From Acuticoccus sp. MNP-M23 (GTDB lineage: Bacteria; Pseudomonadota; Alphaproteobacteria; Rhizobiales; Amorphaceae), in NCBI RefSeq assembly GCF_031195445.1, contig NZ_CP133480.1:1536001-1600000 (forward strand): a stretch of 64,000 nucleotides of DNA. The letters are read 5' to 3'. Position 1 is the stretch's first letter. Each line of letters starts with the position of its first letter. The position numbers and the translations under genes were made by a program. Below are positions 55,572 to 64,000 of the stretch, piece after piece. Under the pieces are notes generated by a model. It ran no database searches and was not told the DNA's origin. It saw only the letters and a program-made list of their open reading frames with translations.

Positions 55572-57608
55572 CTACACTTCGCCTTTGATGACGGGATGGA
55601 TCGGATGCGTCGTCACCGCCTGCAGAAGGTCGTCGCCGACACGCCGGGTGGCGCCGGCGATGTAGGCGCCGAGAGCGTCGGCAGACATCGGGCGACTGTA
55701 GAAGAAGCCCTGAATCTCGTCATATCCGGCGCGCACGGCAAATTCGCGCAACGCTTCGGTTTCCACGCCCTCTGCCGTGACGCGCAGGTTCATGGCGGCG
55801 CCCAGAGCGCTGATCGAACGCAGAACGTGAGCCACGTTCTGGTTGTTCTCGAGCGAAAGGAAGCACGAGCGGTCGACCTTGATCTTGTCGAACGGAAACA
55901 TCCAGAGGTAGTTCAGGCTGGAGTTGCCGGTGCCGAAATCGTCCATCACGATGCGTGTGCCAAGGGCTTTCAGCGCATGGAGTTTTTCCAGAAAGGGCTC
56001 GGGCTCGCGGATGAACATGCTCTCGGTGATCTCAAGCTCCAGACGCGAGGGGCTGAGCCCGCTGCCGTCCAGAGCAGTCCGCACGTCTCCGACAATGTCC
56101 GCGTCGAACTGCTGCGCCGACAGGTTGACGGACACGATGATGTCGTCCGGCCATTCCATCGCCTTGGTGCAGGCTTCCTGCAGCACCCAGGCCCCGATGC
56201 GCGGGGTAAGCCCCATCTCCTCGGCAACGGGAATGAAGACGCTCGGCGAAACCGGCGTGTCTCCGGTGGCCGGCAGGCGCAGGAGCGCCTCGAATGCAGC
56301 CAGTGCGCCAGTGCGGGTGTCGTGCATCGGCTGGTAATGCAACTCGAAGGTTTCCGCATCGGCAGAGCGCCGCAGGAGCATGCGCAGCATGTTGCGCACA
56401 CGCATGTCCTCATCCATGCCCACTTCATACATGACCGCCGTGTCGCGCCCGGAATCCTTGGCGCGGTAGAGCGCAAGGTCGGCGCATTTCTGCAGGTCGA
56501 CCTCGTCGGACGCATGCTCCGGCACGATCGCGACGCCGATGCTGGCACTGACGCCCATGGGCACTTCGTCGACCCGGCGGATCTCGTTGACCGCTTCGCG
56601 CAGCCGCTGTGCCATGGCATTCGCCTGCGCCACGGTGGCGACGCCCTGCTGAATGACGGCGAATTCGTCACCACCGAGCCGGGCAAGAAGGTCGTCACCA
56701 CCGATCTCGCGCTCGATCCGGCTGCAAACGTCGCGCAGGAGAGCGTCGCCGGCGTCGTGGCCCAGCGTGTCGTTGATGGCCTTGAACTTGTCGAGATCGA
56801 TGAGGTGGAGGGCCATCATCCGGTCGGTTTTTGTGGCCTCGCCCACCGTCTCCCTCATCTTCTCAGAAAAGAGGTTCCGGTTGGCCGCGCCCGTCAGCGG
56901 GTCATGATGCGCCATGAAGCGGATCGTCTTTTCGCTGCGGCGCTGCGCCAGCAGCAGATAGCCTGTTGCCGCAGACGTCATCAGCGCAAGCCCGGCCAGG
57001 AGAGCACTGAACAGGATCGCGTTGCGCGCTTCGTCCGCAAAGATCCTGGCCGTGCGCGTCTGGTCGAGCAGGACACCGGCAACGCCCACCACCGCGCCGT
57101 CGTCCATGACGGGTGCAAAGACCCGTGCCAGCGTACCCGTCGTCCCGTCCGGCAGCGTTCCTTTGCTCACGCGCACGAAAGGCTCCCCCGCAAACGCCTC
57201 GGACGGCACCTCCCAATCGGGGACGAGCGGGTGGAACCTGCGATCGGCCGCAAGGCTGGATTCGGTATCGGCGACCGTGGCGTTCAGCCGCACGGTGCCG
57301 TCCAGTGCATGCAGGCTGAAATAGATGATCTCGCTGCCCAGCGCCGCTGTGCGCAGATAGGTCAGGTCCGCCTCGTGAACGTCATGGCCGGCCATGACCT
57401 CGGTCATTTCCAACTGGTTCGACAGGGTCGCGAGCACCCAGATCTGCGCCGTCTGCAACGCCGTTTTCGCCACGTCCTCCTTTGCAGAAATAATCGCGGA
57501 TATGGCGACGATCATGAAAACGATCGCGACCAGAATTGCGCCGACAATGTTGAGAACGAAAGCCTGCTGGATCCGAAATCCGGGACGATTCGACGATTGC
57601 ATTTTCAA
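55572..57608 (-). CDS. Membrane GGDEF-EAL protein (cyclic di-GMP turnover)
   Basis: A 678-aa protein with two membrane helices (about 17-40 and 197-221) flanking a periplasmic sensor of about 155 residues, then GGDEF and EAL domains. The cyclase site LGGDEF (312-316) is intact; the inhibitory RxxD site is not (GGDD at 303-306). The phosphodiesterase shows EALLRL (441), NLSAQQF, LEITES, DDFGTG and TAEGVET, so it also looks competent. Net direction cannot be told from sequence. It stands alone on the minus strand; its ligand is unknown. About 200 bases on each side hold no gene or clear site. Confidence 0.93.
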   Translation of the reverse strand: MKMQSSNRPGFRIQQAFVLNIVGAILVAIVFMIVAISAIISAKEDVAKTALQTAQIWVLATLSNQLEMTEVMAGHDVHEADLTYLRTAALGSEIIYFSLHALDGTVRLNATVADTESSLAADRRFHPLVPDWEVPSEAFAGEPFVRVSKGTLPDGTTGTLARVFAPVMDDGAVVGVAGVLLDQTRTARIFADEARNAILFSALLAGLALMTSAATGYLLLAQRRSEKTIRFMAHHDPLTGAANRNLFSEKMRETVGEATKTDRMMALHLIDLDKFKAINDTLGHDAGDALLRDVCSRIEREIGGDDLLARLGGDEFAVIQQGVATVAQANAMAQRLREAVNEIRRVDEVPMGVSASIGVAIVPEHASDEVDLQKCADLALYRAKDSGRDTAVMYEVGMDEDMRVRNMLRMLLRRSADAETFELHYQPMHDTRTGALAAFEALLRLPATGDTPVSPSVFIPVAEEMGLTPRIGAWVLQEACTKAMEWPDDIIVSVNLSAQQFDADIVGDVRTALDGSGLSPSRLELEITESMFIREPEPFLEKLHALKALGTRIVMDDFGTGNSSLNYLWMFPFDKIKVDRSCFLSLENNQNVAHVLRSISALGAAMNLRVTAEGVETEALREFAVRAGYDEIQGFFYSRPMSADALGAYIAGATRRVGDDLLQAVTTHPIHPVIKGEV

Positions 57609-57813
57609 GATCAGCGGCCTGTTCCAGCACGATTACCGACACCGCGGGATGCTTCGCGCATGCCAGAATGCAGCGCGTCGGAAGGCAAGTCAGATAGGAT
57701 TGTAAGCGTAAGTTGCAACCACGCATCCGACAATCCCGGAACGGTCCGGAAATCTGGCCTGGCCCCGCTCTCGTCAAACCTTGCGGAACGACAGTGCGTT
57801 GAACGGAGCCTTG

Positions 57814-60138
57814 CTAGACTGACGTGACGAAGGAATCGAGGACACGCTTTCGTCCCGCCTTGTCGAAGTCGACGGTGAGCTTGTTGCCTTCCACCGCAGC
57901 AACATTGCCGTTGCCGAATTTCTGGTGGAACACCCGCGCGCCCGGTGCGTAAGCGCTCGGCCGGTCCGCCACCGACTTTGCGACAAGCTCACCCTCGATG
58001 GTGCTTGGCAAATTGCGCTGGCGCCGCGGCACATCCTCGCGCCGCTTCGCCCGCTCCCAGCCCGGCGTATGGTAGCTGGACGAAAAGGTCTCCACCTGGT
58101 CGAAACGTGAGCCGCCATAGCCGCCGATCCCGCCGTACCCCGCTTCCTCGCGCACAGCCACATGGTCTTCCGGCAGCTCGTCGATGAAACGCGAGGGGGC
58201 GCTCGACTGCCACATGCCGTGGATCCGCCGGTTGAGGGCGAACCACACGAATGCCCGCTTGCGCGCCCGCGTCAGGCCCACATAGGCAAGGCGGCGTTCT
58301 TCCTCGAGGCCCGACTGGCCGCTCTCGTCCAGCGCGCGGACGGAGGGAAACAGCCCCTCCTCCCAGCCCGGCAGGAACACCACGTCGAATTCCAGCCCCT
58401 TGGCGCCGTGGAGCGTCATCAGGGTGACGGCTTCGTCGCCGGCATCGCTCTGCGCCTCGGTCACGAGGCTGACGTGCTCCAGGAACGCGGGCAGCGAGTC
58501 GAACTCGTCCATGGAGCGGATGAGCTCTTTCAGGTTTTCAAGCCGCCCCGGCGCATCGGCGGATCGGTCCGCTTTCAGCATGTCGGTGTAGCCGGATTCT
58601 TCCAGGATAATCTCGGCGAGCTCCGTGTGCGGCAGGGTCGCCATCTGCGTGCGCCAGCGGTCGAACTGCGCAACCAGCGTGCCGAGCCCGGTCCGGGCCT
58701 TGCCCTTGATCTCGTCGGTGGCAAGGAGGTCTGCCGCTGCCGTCAGCAAGGGCACCTCGCGGTCGCGCGCGGCTTCGGTGATGGTGCGGATGGTGACCTG
58801 GCCCATCCCGCGCGCCGGCACGTTGACGATGCGCTCGAACGCAAGGTCGTAGGCCGGCTGGGTCACGCAGCGGAAATAGGCCAGCGCATCGCGGATCTCT
58901 TTGCGTTCATAAAAGCGCGGGCCGCCGATCACGCGGTAGGGCGTGCCTGCGGTGACGAAGCGGTCCTCGAACGCACGCATCTGCGCGGTGGTGCGCATCA
59001 GGATGGCGATCTCGTCGAGGCTGCCGCCGGCCTTGTGCAGCCGCTCGATCTCGTCGTTGATCGAGCGCGCCTCCTCCTCCGAATCCCAGGAGGACGCGAC
59101 GCTGACGGGCACCTCGTCGGGGTCGACGATGTCGGTGAACAGCGTCTTGCCGAGCCGGCCCTCGTTGTGGCTGATGAGGTGGCTGGCAGCTGCCAGAATG
59201 TGGCTGGTGGAACGGTAGTTGCGCTCGAGGCGGACGACCACGGCGCCCGGAAAGTCGGTCTCGAAGCGCAGGATGTTGTCCACCTCCGCGCCGCGCCAGC
59301 CGTAGATGGACTGGTCGTCGTCACCCACCACGCACAGGTTGCGGTTGCCCTGCGCGAGGAGCCGCAGCCAGAGATACTGGGCGATGTTGGTGTCCTGATA
59401 CTCGTCCACCAGCATGTAGCGGAACCGGCTCTGGTAGATCTCCAGAACGTCCGGATTCTTGCGGAAGAGGCGGATCGGCTCCAGCAGCAGGTCGCCGAAA
59501 TCGGCGGCATTCAGGGTCTTCAGCCGGTCGCGGTAGAGGTTGTAGAGCTTGAGGCCCTTGCCGTGGGCGAACCAGTCGCCCTCGCTCTTGGGCACCTCTT
59601 CGGGCGTCAGCCCGCGGTTTTTCCACGCGTCGATCTGGCCCAGAAGCTGACGGGCGGGCCAGCGCTTCTCGTCGATGTTCTCGGCTGACAGGATCTGCTT
59701 GGCGAGGCGGATCTGGTCGTCGGTGTCGAGGATGGTGAAATCGGGCTTGAGGTCGACCAGCTCGGCGTGGCGGCGAAGGATGCGCGTGCCGATGGCGTGG
59801 AAGGTGCCGAGCCAGGGCATCCCCTCGCTCTGGCCGGGGACGACGCGGCCGATGCGCTCCTTCATCTCGCGCGAGGCCTTGTTGGTGAACGTCACCGCCA
59901 GGATCTCGGACGGGCGCGCCTTGCCGAGCGCCAGGATGTGCGCGATCCGCGTCGTCAGCACCCGCGTCTTGCCGGTGCCGGCGCCGGCCAGCACCAGAAC
60001 GGGGCCGTCGATGGCCTCCACCGCGCGCCGCTGCTCGGGGTTGAGGCTTTCCAGATACGCCGGTGCCGGGCGCGATGCACGGGCCGCACGCTCGGCAATG
60101 GATACAGTCGGCGCCGTCTGACGCATTGGGTTCGTCAT
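57814..60138 (-). CDS. uvrD: ATP-dependent DNA helicase UvrD/PcrA
   Basis: SF1A 3'-5' helicase in excision and mismatch repair. It has 774 aa with Walker A LAGAGTGKTRVL, FTNKASREMKERI, motif II VDEYQDTNIAQY, motif III VVGDDDQSIYGWRGA, VTLMTLHGAKGLEF and EERRLAYVGLTRAR. The C-terminal Tudor-like region ends GNGNVAAVEGNKLTVDF, which binds RNA polymerase in PcrA/UvrD. ATG 60138 (MTNPMRQTAPTV) is chosen; the frame from 60258 would cover the divergent promoter region. Divergent from the channel gene. Confidence 0.96.
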   Translation of the reverse strand: MTNPMRQTAPTVSIAERAARASRPAPAYLESLNPEQRRAVEAIDGPVLVLAGAGTGKTRVLTTRIAHILALGKARPSEILAVTFTNKASREMKERIGRVVPGQSEGMPWLGTFHAIGTRILRRHAELVDLKPDFTILDTDDQIRLAKQILSAENIDEKRWPARQLLGQIDAWKNRGLTPEEVPKSEGDWFAHGKGLKLYNLYRDRLKTLNAADFGDLLLEPIRLFRKNPDVLEIYQSRFRYMLVDEYQDTNIAQYLWLRLLAQGNRNLCVVGDDDQSIYGWRGAEVDNILRFETDFPGAVVVRLERNYRSTSHILAAASHLISHNEGRLGKTLFTDIVDPDEVPVSVASSWDSEEEARSINDEIERLHKAGGSLDEIAILMRTTAQMRAFEDRFVTAGTPYRVIGGPRFYERKEIRDALAYFRCVTQPAYDLAFERIVNVPARGMGQVTIRTITEAARDREVPLLTAAADLLATDEIKGKARTGLGTLVAQFDRWRTQMATLPHTELAEIILEESGYTDMLKADRSADAPGRLENLKELIRSMDEFDSLPAFLEHVSLVTEAQSDAGDEAVTLMTLHGAKGLEFDVVFLPGWEEGLFPSVRALDESGQSGLEEERRLAYVGLTRARKRAFVWFALNRRIHGMWQSSAPSRFIDELPEDHVAVREEAGYGGIGGYGGSRFDQVETFSSSYHTPGWERAKRREDVPRRQRNLPSTIEGELVAKSVADRPSAYAPGARVFHQKFGNGNVAAVEGNKLTVDFDKAGRKRVLDSFVTSV

Positions 60139-60353
60139 CGCCCCACCTGATTCGCTAGCGCGCCATCTTAGAACAGATGTGCAACTGTTGATGCAAATTC
60201 GAGTGCTTTTTCGGCAAATGTGGATGAACTCGGGGACAACATCCGCAGTCCCGCGCAAGCCAACGCCGAACCCTGCGTCAATCTATGCGTTGTTTTGTCA
60301 ACGACCGATCCAAAGACCACCGACCGGCCCCTGCCGACGACCCGAGGACCGAC

Positions 60354-61517
60354 ATGCGCCCCACCCCTATCGACTCCATCTCCCGCCTCGCGTGCCTGCT
60401 GGTCGCGGCCATTCTGCTTGCGCTGCCAGCGCACGCGCAAAGCCCCGCGCCAGCGGCAGAGCCACAGGCACAGGCACAGGCGCCGGCGAACGCGAACGCG
60501 AGCGCGGACAACGTCACCGTGCGCACCGGGCCGCTCAAGGTCGGCGCGGCCCAGCGGCCACCGTTCGCGGCACAGGGCGCGGACGGCAGCTGGCAGGGCA
60601 TCGGCATCGACCTGTGGCGCATGGTCGCCGAGGACACCGGCCTTCCTTATGAGATCACCCCCATCACGCGCGACGGGCTCCACGAGGCGCTGCGCTCCGG
60701 CGAGATCGATGTCGCCATCGCCCTCGACGCCACGCCCGAAAATGCCGAGGGCGTCTCTTTCACCATGCCGTTCTACACCGCCACCCTCGGCGTGGTGAGC
60801 GAGGTGGAGCTGTCGTTCTTTCGGGTTTTGAAGAACCTTGCGACCCGCGAGCTCCTCAACATCGTTATCTCGCTGAGTGCGCTTCTCCTCGTGGTCGGCG
60901 GTATCATCTGGCTGGTGGAGCGCCGCCACAATGAGGATCAGTTCGCCCATGGCGCGGCGCGCGGGCTTGGCGATGGCTTCTGGTGGGCCGGCGTCACACT
61001 CACCACCATCGGCTATGGCGACAAGGCGCCCCAGAGCTTCATCGGCCGCGCGGTGGCGATGCTTTGGATGCTGGTGGGGCTTGCCGTGTCCGCAGCACTC
61101 ACCGCCTCGGTGGTTTCGGCCACCAACATCGGCAGCGCGCAGACGCTGAACGTGCCGTCGGACCTCACCGACCACCGCGTCGCGGTGCAGGAAGGTGGCT
61201 CCGCCGAGGCTTATCTGAAGAACCTCGGCATCACGCTCGTGCCCGAGGCGACGCTGGACGATGCGCTCGCCGCGATCGCGGCGGACAAAGCCGACGCAGC
61301 CGCCGCTGCCGCGCCGACGTTGCGCGTCGCGATGGACAAGGTGCCGAGCGACCTGATCCTCTCGACCACCACGCAGGACCCGCAATATGTCACCATCGCC
61401 ACGCGCGCGGACCTTGCCCCGGCCGAGCAGGATGCCATCGACCGCGCCGTTTTGAAGGCCGTGACGTCCGACGGATGGTGGAGCCTCGTCGACCGCTACC
61501 TGCCGGGCAGCAACTAG
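60354..61517 (+). CDS. GluR0-like ligand-gated potassium channel (substrate-binding domain plus pore)
   Basis: A 387-aa prokaryotic ionotropic-glutamate-receptor-like protein. Signal peptide (SRLACLLVAAILLALPAHA), Ala/Pro/Gln linker, lobe S1 about 57-160, TM1 about 167-189 (NIVISLSALLLVVGGIIWLV), pore helix and filter LTTIGYGDK (Gly220-Asp223), TM2 about 231-257, lobe S2 to the C-terminus (VAVQEGGSAEAYLKNLG). The GYGD filter predicts K+ selectivity as in cyanobacterial GluR0. The usual ligand Arg (TxxR) is Asn in ATPENAEG, and the usual Asp before AP in S2 is Ala (AAAAAAPTLR), so an amino-acid ligand is doubtful. GAGGA precedes ATG 60354. Its stop overlaps that of the next, convergent gene. 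Confidence 0.88.
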   Translation: MRPTPIDSISRLACLLVAAILLALPAHAQSPAPAAEPQAQAQAPANANASADNVTVRTGPLKVGAAQRPPFAAQGADGSWQGIGIDLWRMVAEDTGLPYEITPITRDGLHEALRSGEIDVAIALDATPENAEGVSFTMPFYTATLGVVSEVELSFFRVLKNLATRELLNIVISLSALLLVVGGIIWLVERRHNEDQFAHGAARGLGDGFWWAGVTLTTIGYGDKAPQSFIGRAVAMLWMLVGLAVSAALTASVVSATNIGSAQTLNVPSDLTDHRVAVQEGGSAEAYLKNLGITLVPEATLDDALAAIAADKADAAAAAAPTLRVAMDKVPSDLILSTTTQDPQYVTIATRADLAPAEQDAIDRAVLKAVTSDGWWSLVDRYLPGSN

Positions 61518-62410
61518 GATCTGGCGAGACTGTCCCGCGCGGCCTGATGGAGCAGCGCATGGCGAGCGGCCAGCGCCTCCACGTCGTCCGAGTAGCCGCC
61601 GCCGAGCACGCCCACCAGCGGCAGGCCGCGGGCCCGTACCGCATCAATCACCCGGCGGTCGCGCGCGGCAATCCCGTCATCGGTGAGGGCAAGTCGGCCC
61701 AGCCTGTCGTCCCGGTGGGGGTCGACGCCGGCGTTGTAGAACACAATGTCCGCCGGAAAGGCGAGCGCCTGCTCCAGCGTCTCGTCCAGAACCGCCATGT
61801 AGCGGGCGTCCTCCACCCCATCGGGCAGCCCGACGTCTATTGTGGAGCGCGCCTTGCGGACGGGGTAGTTGGCCTCGGCGTGGATCGAGACCGTGGCAAC
61901 GCCGGGGTCGTCGGCGAAGATGTGGGCGGTGCCGTCCCCCTGATGCACATCGCAGTCGAACACCAGCGCGCGGCCGATGGCGCCGTCGGCCTGCAACACG
62001 CGGATCGCCACCGCCACATCGTTGAAGACGCAGAACCCCGCCCCTTGCTCGTAGCGGGCATGGTGGCTGCCGCCGGCGGTGTTGCAGGCAATGCCATGCT
62101 CCAGCGCCAGACGGGCGGTCAGCGCGGTGCCGGCGCAGGCCGTGCGGGCACGCAGCGCCACCGAATCGGTCATCGGAAAACCGATCTCCCGCGCGATCCT
62201 TGCCGGAACGTCGGCGGAAAAGACCTGGTCCACATAGGCCCGCGCGTGGGCCAGCGTAATCCATGACGCGGGCGCCGGCGCCGGAACGTGAAACGGACCG
62301 AAGCCGAGCGCGGTCAGCCGCCGGGCCACCGCCCCGAACTTGCCCATGGGGAAGCGATGGCCGGGCGGAAACACCGCCTGATACTTGGGATTATGAACAA
62401 CGGGGAGCAT
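61514..62410 (-). CDS. Histone deacetylase family protein (class IV-like)
   Basis: Zinc amidohydrolase, 298 aa, of the HDAC/acetoin-utilisation superfamily. Active-site pieces are GGSHHARYEQGAGFCVFND (the two charge-relay His), DCDVHQGDG and AGVDPHRDD (zinc ligands) and LGGGYSDD (catalytic Tyr); all are present. The pattern is nearest to HDAC11-like bacterial proteins. Possible substrates are acetyl-lysine or acetylated polyamines; nothing here decides. ATG 62410 starts MLPVVHNPKY. Its TAG stop shares the CTAG at 61514-61517 with the convergent channel gene. Confidence 0.88.
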   Translation of the reverse strand: MLPVVHNPKYQAVFPPGHRFPMGKFGAVARRLTALGFGPFHVPAPAPASWITLAHARAYVDQVFSADVPARIAREIGFPMTDSVALRARTACAGTALTARLALEHGIACNTAGGSHHARYEQGAGFCVFNDVAVAIRVLQADGAIGRALVFDCDVHQGDGTAHIFADDPGVATVSIHAEANYPVRKARSTIDVGLPDGVEDARYMAVLDETLEQALAFPADIVFYNAGVDPHRDDRLGRLALTDDGIAARDRRVIDAVRARGLPLVGVLGGGYSDDVEALAARHALLHQAARDSLARS

Positions 62411-62512
62411 TGGCACGGGGCCGAACGTGGCGCGCCGCGCGTATCGGTGCAAGCCTTCGGGCGGTGTGGCGGGGCGCCGCGCGGCCGCGACCGTCACCAG
62501 CGCTGCGGACAC

Positions 62513-62545
62513 AAAAAAGGGACGGCGAGCAAGGCCCGCCGTCCC
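62513..62545 (-). terminator. Intrinsic terminator after the DUF1328 gene
   Basis: Minus strand: GGGACGGCG (62545-62537), a 9-base loop, CGCCGTCCC (62527-62519), then six T (62518-62513). A textbook rho-independent terminator, the best in the window. It separates the DUF1328 gene from the histone-deacetylase-like gene. Confidence 0.88.
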
Positions 62546-62574
62546 CTTTTGTCAGCATTCAGGCTGATGCCTGG

Positions 62575-62814
62575 TCAGGCAACCATCAACAGGGCCGGCA
62601 CTGCAGCCACTGTTGCGGGCACCGCCGTCAAGGTAGCGGACACCGCAGCGCCGCCGACCAGCAGCATGATCAGGAAGATCACCGCCAGCACCACGAAGAC
62701 GAAGAACAGGATACGCGCGATTGTCGCGGCGCCTGCCGCAATCCCGGTAAATCCGAACACACCCGCAATTACCGCGACCACCGCAAAGATGATCGCCCAA
62801 GTCAGAAAGTCCAT
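62575..62814 (-). CDS. DUF1328 family small membrane protein with extended C-terminus
   Basis: A 79-aa hydrophobic protein: [20 protein letters not shown] then [18 protein letters not shown] and [16 protein letters not shown], i.e. the two membrane helices of DUF1328 with the conserved [10 protein letters not shown]. Family members are usually near 54 aa; here about 25 Ala/Val-rich residues are added at the end ([20 protein letters not shown]). Function unknown; relatives are often stress-induced. ATG 62814; the frame to 62895 is not similar. A strong terminator follows 30 bases after the stop. Confidence 0.87.
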   Translation of the reverse strand: MDFLTWAIIFAVVAVIAGVFGFTGIAAGAATIARILFFVFVVLAVIFLIMLLVGGAAVSATLTAVPATVAAVPALLMVA

Positions 62815-62981
62815 CGTCTCACCCACTCGTTTGTTTCCGGGACAACCTGTCGCGGCACCAACAAGTTCCACGCAAGCCACGCCTTTTTCCGGCAAGCCGC
62901 TCCGTCGCCGCCTCGCGCGGCGCGATGCCGTGGGCTACAAGGCCGGCGCGGCCCCCCCCTGCCGCGCAGACAGGACTGACC

Positions 62982-64000
62982 ATGGCCGCCCCCCTCAACC
63001 CGCCCGCCCGCACAGCGCCGGTGACGCTGCGCATGGTGCTTGCCATCGCGCTGCCGATGACCATCGCCCACGCCACCACGCCCCTCATCGGCATCACGGA
63101 CATGGCGGTGATCGGCCAGCTGGGCTCGGCGGCGCTCATCGGGGCGGTGGCGCTGGGTGCCCTGCTGTTCGACTTTGTGGGCGCCTCGTTCAATTTCCTG
63201 CGCCACGGCACGACGGGGCTGATTGCGCAGGCCGTGGGCGCGGGAGACCGGGAGGGCGAGGCGGTCGCCCTGTGGCGGGCGCTCGCCATTGCCGCCGTGC
63301 TGGGTCTGGCCATCGCACTTTTGCAATGGCCGATGATTGCGGCGTTCATCGCCATCATGGACCCCAGCGAAGAGGTGGCAGAGGCCACCCGCACCTATTT
63401 TGCGTGGCGGGTGTGGGGCAGCCCGTTCATGCTCGCCAACTACGCAATTTTAGGCTGGCTGCTCGGGCTTGCCCGCGCGGGCACCGGCCTTGCGCTTCAG
63501 GTGCTGCTGGCCGGCGTCAACATTGCGCTGTCTCTGGCGCTGGTGCTTGGCGCGGGGCTGGGGGTCGCCGGCGTTGCCATCGCCTCGGTCGCGGCGGAGG
63601 CCGTCACGTTTGCGGCGGGGGTGGTGCTGATTGCACGTAGCCTGCGCACGGCGCCGCGCCCGCCCTGGTCGGCCGTGTTCGAGCGGCTGGGCTTCACGCG
63701 CACCCTTGTGGTCAACCGCGATATCCTCATCCGGTCCTGGCTGCTGGTCTCCGCGTTTGCGCTGTTCACCGCGGCGGGGGCGCGCGCCGGCGACGTGACG
63801 CTTGCCGCCAATGCCATCCTCCTCAACATCTTCCTGCTGACGGCCCATGTGCTGGATGCGCTGGCCACCGCGGCCGAACAGCTCGGCGGCAAGGCCGTCG
63901 GCGCTCGCGACCGCGGCGCTTTCCGCGCCACGTTGCGGCTGACGCTGGTTGCCGGCGTCGTGGTCTCGGTCGCGCTCGCGGGCCTCTGGATGCTGGCCGG
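62982..64000 (+). CDS. MATE family efflux transporter, N-terminal part (cut by window edge)
   Basis: The first 339 codons of a DinF-type multidrug and toxin extrusion transporter. It reads MAAPLNPPARTAPVTLRMVL, then IALPMTIAHATTPLIGITDM and AVIGQLGSAALIGAVALG, typical of the first two helices; FNFLRHGTTGLIAQAVGAGD and WLLGLARAGTGLALQV follow. About nine or ten hydrophobic helices are visible. AGGA precedes the ATG. Exchange ion and substrate are unknown. It is divergent from the DUF1328 gene with 167 bases between. Confidence 0.9.
   Translation, partial: MAAPLNPPARTAPVTLRMVLAIALPMTIAHATTPLIGITDMAVIGQLGSAALIGAVALGALLFDFVGASFNFLRHGTTGLIAQAVGAGDREGEAVALWRALAIAAVLGLAIALLQWPMIAAFIAIMDPSEEVAEATRTYFAWRVWGSPFMLANYAILGWLLGLARAGTGLALQVLLAGVNIALSLALVLGAGLGVAGVAIASVAAEAVTFAAGVVLIARSLRTAPRPPWSAVFERLGFTRTLVVNRDILIRSWLLVSAFALFTAAGARAGDVTLAANAILLNIFLLTAHVLDALATAAEQLGGKAVGARDRGAFRATLRLTLVAGVVVSVALAGLWMLA

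Noticed and set aside
1-64000. tRNA, rRNA, insertion sequences, phage genes, toxin-antitoxin or defence systems
   Set aside because: I looked on both strands and found no cloverleaf, transposase, integrase or recognisable toxin or nuclease pair. The window reads as core chromosome.

Overview
This is a gene-dense, GC-rich stretch of chromosome from an alphaproteobacterium, most likely of the Hyphomicrobiales (Rhizobiales). That placement is an inference. It rests on the cell-cycle regulator GcrA, a DivL-type pseudokinase, the alphaproteobacterial families UPF0262 and DUF2948, a TsaE-aminoglycoside-phosphotransferase-type fusion, AddAB rather than RecBCD, and the order phoR-pstSCAB-phoU-phoB. 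Codon use looks uniform. I see no phage, integrase, insertion sequence, CRISPR array, rRNA or tRNA. About 57 genes are supported, including two cut by the window edges (metH at the left, a MATE transporter at the right).

Layout. 1-2.5 kb: methionine operon on the minus strand (ArsR-methyltransferase regulator, metF, metH) behind a perfect palindromic operator. 2.6-6.2 kb: two cell-wall enzymes (DUF882/M15 peptidase and L,D-transpeptidase). 6.3-11.2 kb: oligoendopeptidase F, a DUF3445 protein, two SDR enzymes and a 76-aa orphan. 11.3-15.5 kb: overlapping operon uvrC-pgsA-moaD-moaE-AhpD-like. 15.6-17.7 kb: argD-argF. 18-18.5 kb: gcrA behind a dense cluster of GANTC sites. 18.6-26.6 kb: the phosphate regulon phoR-pstSCAB-phoU-phoB with tandem Pho boxes before pstS. 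26.8-27.8 kb: msrP. 28-38.6 kb: divL, tsaE-kinase fusion, murU-like nucleotidyltransferase, addB and addA, each start overlapping the previous stop, followed by trxA and grpE. 39.6-47.7 kb: KpsS-like gene, hslO, an RND efflux pair and an alpha/beta hydrolase. 47.8-49.1 kb: TPR protein, rpmJ and a small exported protein. 49.2-51.2 kb: minCDE. 51.3-55.4 kb: murA-DUF2948-UPF0262-LMW phosphatase-infA-maf-yacG. 55.5-60.1 kb: GGDEF/EAL protein and UvrD helicase. 60.3-64 kb: a GluR0-like ligand-gated potassium channel, histone-deacetylase-like enzyme, DUF1328 protein and MATE transporter.

How it fits together. Three blocks concern cell cycle and division: gcrA, divL and minCDE. The gcrA upstream region holds seven GANTC motifs in 147 bp, the methylation site of CcrM and the recognition context of GcrA, which suggests methylation-dependent autoregulation. 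Cell-wall building and recycling is spread over murA, murU, the AmgK-like kinase domain, L,D-transpeptidase and the DUF882 peptidase. The observations I find least ordinary are the GANTC cluster, a GluR0-type channel lacking the usual amino-acid-binding Arg and Asp, a carboxylesterase-fold protein with Cys in place of the nucleophilic Ser, a gene whose only reasonable start is CTG, and a perfect hairpin at the predicted 5' end of the rpmJ transcript.
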